A DNA stretch of 64,000 bases from positions 60,943-124,942 of the forward strand of contig CH002966.1 in NCBI GenBank assembly GCA_000149265.1, in the 5' to 3' direction. Shown here piece by piece: positions 63,597-64,000 of the stretch. Every line of letters begins with the position of its first letter. Positions within the stretch are counted from its first letter, which is position 1. Made by a program: the position numbers and the translations under genes. The DNA is from Ciona savignyi (taxonomy: Eukaryota > Chordata > Ascidiacea > Phlebobranchia > Cionidae). The notes below the pieces were generated by a model. The model saw only the letters and a list, made by a program, of their open reading frames with translations, searched no databases and had not been told where the DNA came from.

Positions 63597-63863
63597 TTAC
63601 AAATGACGGGTTAGACTTGGCTGAATGCCATGAAAACACAAGTGAATCCACAGGTCGTCGGCCCTCACCATGCTACCTTTTACTTTTTGAAACGTTTTTT
63701 TTACTTCGGGAATAGATTTTTGACTTGGGGAGTCCACTGACAAATTGTGCAGTGAAGCGTCGATAACTCCACTGTCCATAGCAGGAATGTATTTAATGCA
63801 GATTAACCAGTTCGTTCCCCTCCTTTCTACACATCCACGGACGTCGTATGTAATAAGCATCAC
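63597..63863 (-). CDS. Unrecognised ORF or exon
   Basis: An 88-residue open frame starting MMLITYDVRGCVERRGTNW and containing an acidic/Ser segment and the stretch VKKTFQKVKGSMVRADDLWIHLCF. Composition is protein-like. A further reverse-strand candidate exon ends at a donor near 63310 (GGRHVDFKWPGSAP, then gtaagt). Neither matches a family I know and I could not link them in phase with each other or with the R3HCC1L-type gene. The 75-bp repeat follows directly, so a transposon origin is possible. Confidence 0.25.
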   Translation of the reverse strand: MMLITYDVRGCVERRGTNWLICIKYIPAMDSGVIDASLHNLSVDSPSQKSIPEVKKTFQKVKGSMVRADDLWIHLCFHGIQPSLTRHL

Positions 63864-64000
63864 CGCGGGGGAATTTTACGCTTGCATTCTTCTTTTCATT
63901 AATATTTCATTGGTGATCATAGCGTATGGTGGCGTTGATGTGTTAAAGGTGCTAGCGTCGCTGTCGACGCCAGAAAGACATGGTTTAGTTTATAAAGGTG

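Overview
The window looks like a piece of an invertebrate-chordate nuclear genome, most likely a tunicate such as Ciona. The genes are animal genes (complexin, an SLC10 transporter, a DNase I relative, an R3HCC1-type protein, a C2H2 zinc-finger protein and a fatty-acid-synthase-type acyltransferase). They are split into small exons with GT..AG introns, and the AT-rich background is packed with short tRNA-like SINEs and MITEs. The species is an inference; the animal gene structures are read directly. Two assembly gaps are present (11888-11987 and 58402-58708).

Layout. 1-3.1 kb: an old repeat copy, then a DNase I-family gene (+) that lacks its last exon. 3.1-5 kb: a three-unit tandem repeat split by a hAT MITE, and a 20-bp minisatellite. 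5.0-5.3 kb: first exon of a TATA-box gene for a small secreted Cys peptide (-). 5.5-9.2 kb: MITEs, one inserted into a SINE. 7.8-11.7 kb: a four-exon gene (+) for a small membrane protein with a mitochondrial-type N-terminus. 12-14.8 kb: repeats. 14.8-18.6 kb: six exons (+) that join into a 351-residue stand-alone malonyl/acyltransferase of the animal FASN type. 18.6-23 kb: no convincing gene. 23.0-30.4 kb: complexin (+), ending in a CAAX box; its first intron holds a large tandem-repeat element. 31.3-36.5 kb: SLC10-type sodium/bile-acid symporter (-). 39.4-42.6 kb: five-finger C2H2 gene (-). 42.6-47.4 kb: SINEs and a repeat element. 47.4-61.3 kb: one long gene (-) assembled here from ten phase-compatible exons, with an R3H domain at one end and an R3HCC1L-type RRM-like domain and tail at the other; a 3.3-kb Ser-rich exon lies between. 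61.3-64 kb: mostly unassigned.

The genes do not form an obvious pathway; this is ordinary animal gene neighbourhood. The unusual content is (a) the free-standing FASN acyltransferase that has lost the malonyl-binding arginine, (b) the DNase I relative with exchanged active-site residues, (c) repeats touching splice sites: a second SINE family lies in sense orientation 15-40 bp upstream of three acceptors in three genes, an exon-3 acceptor of the SLC10 gene is multiplied in a tandem array, and a C-rich minisatellite forms the polypyrimidine tract of an R3HCC1L-type exon. Several DNA transposons can be delimited exactly by 8-bp target duplications. I saw no CRISPR, operon, phage or bacterial-type system.
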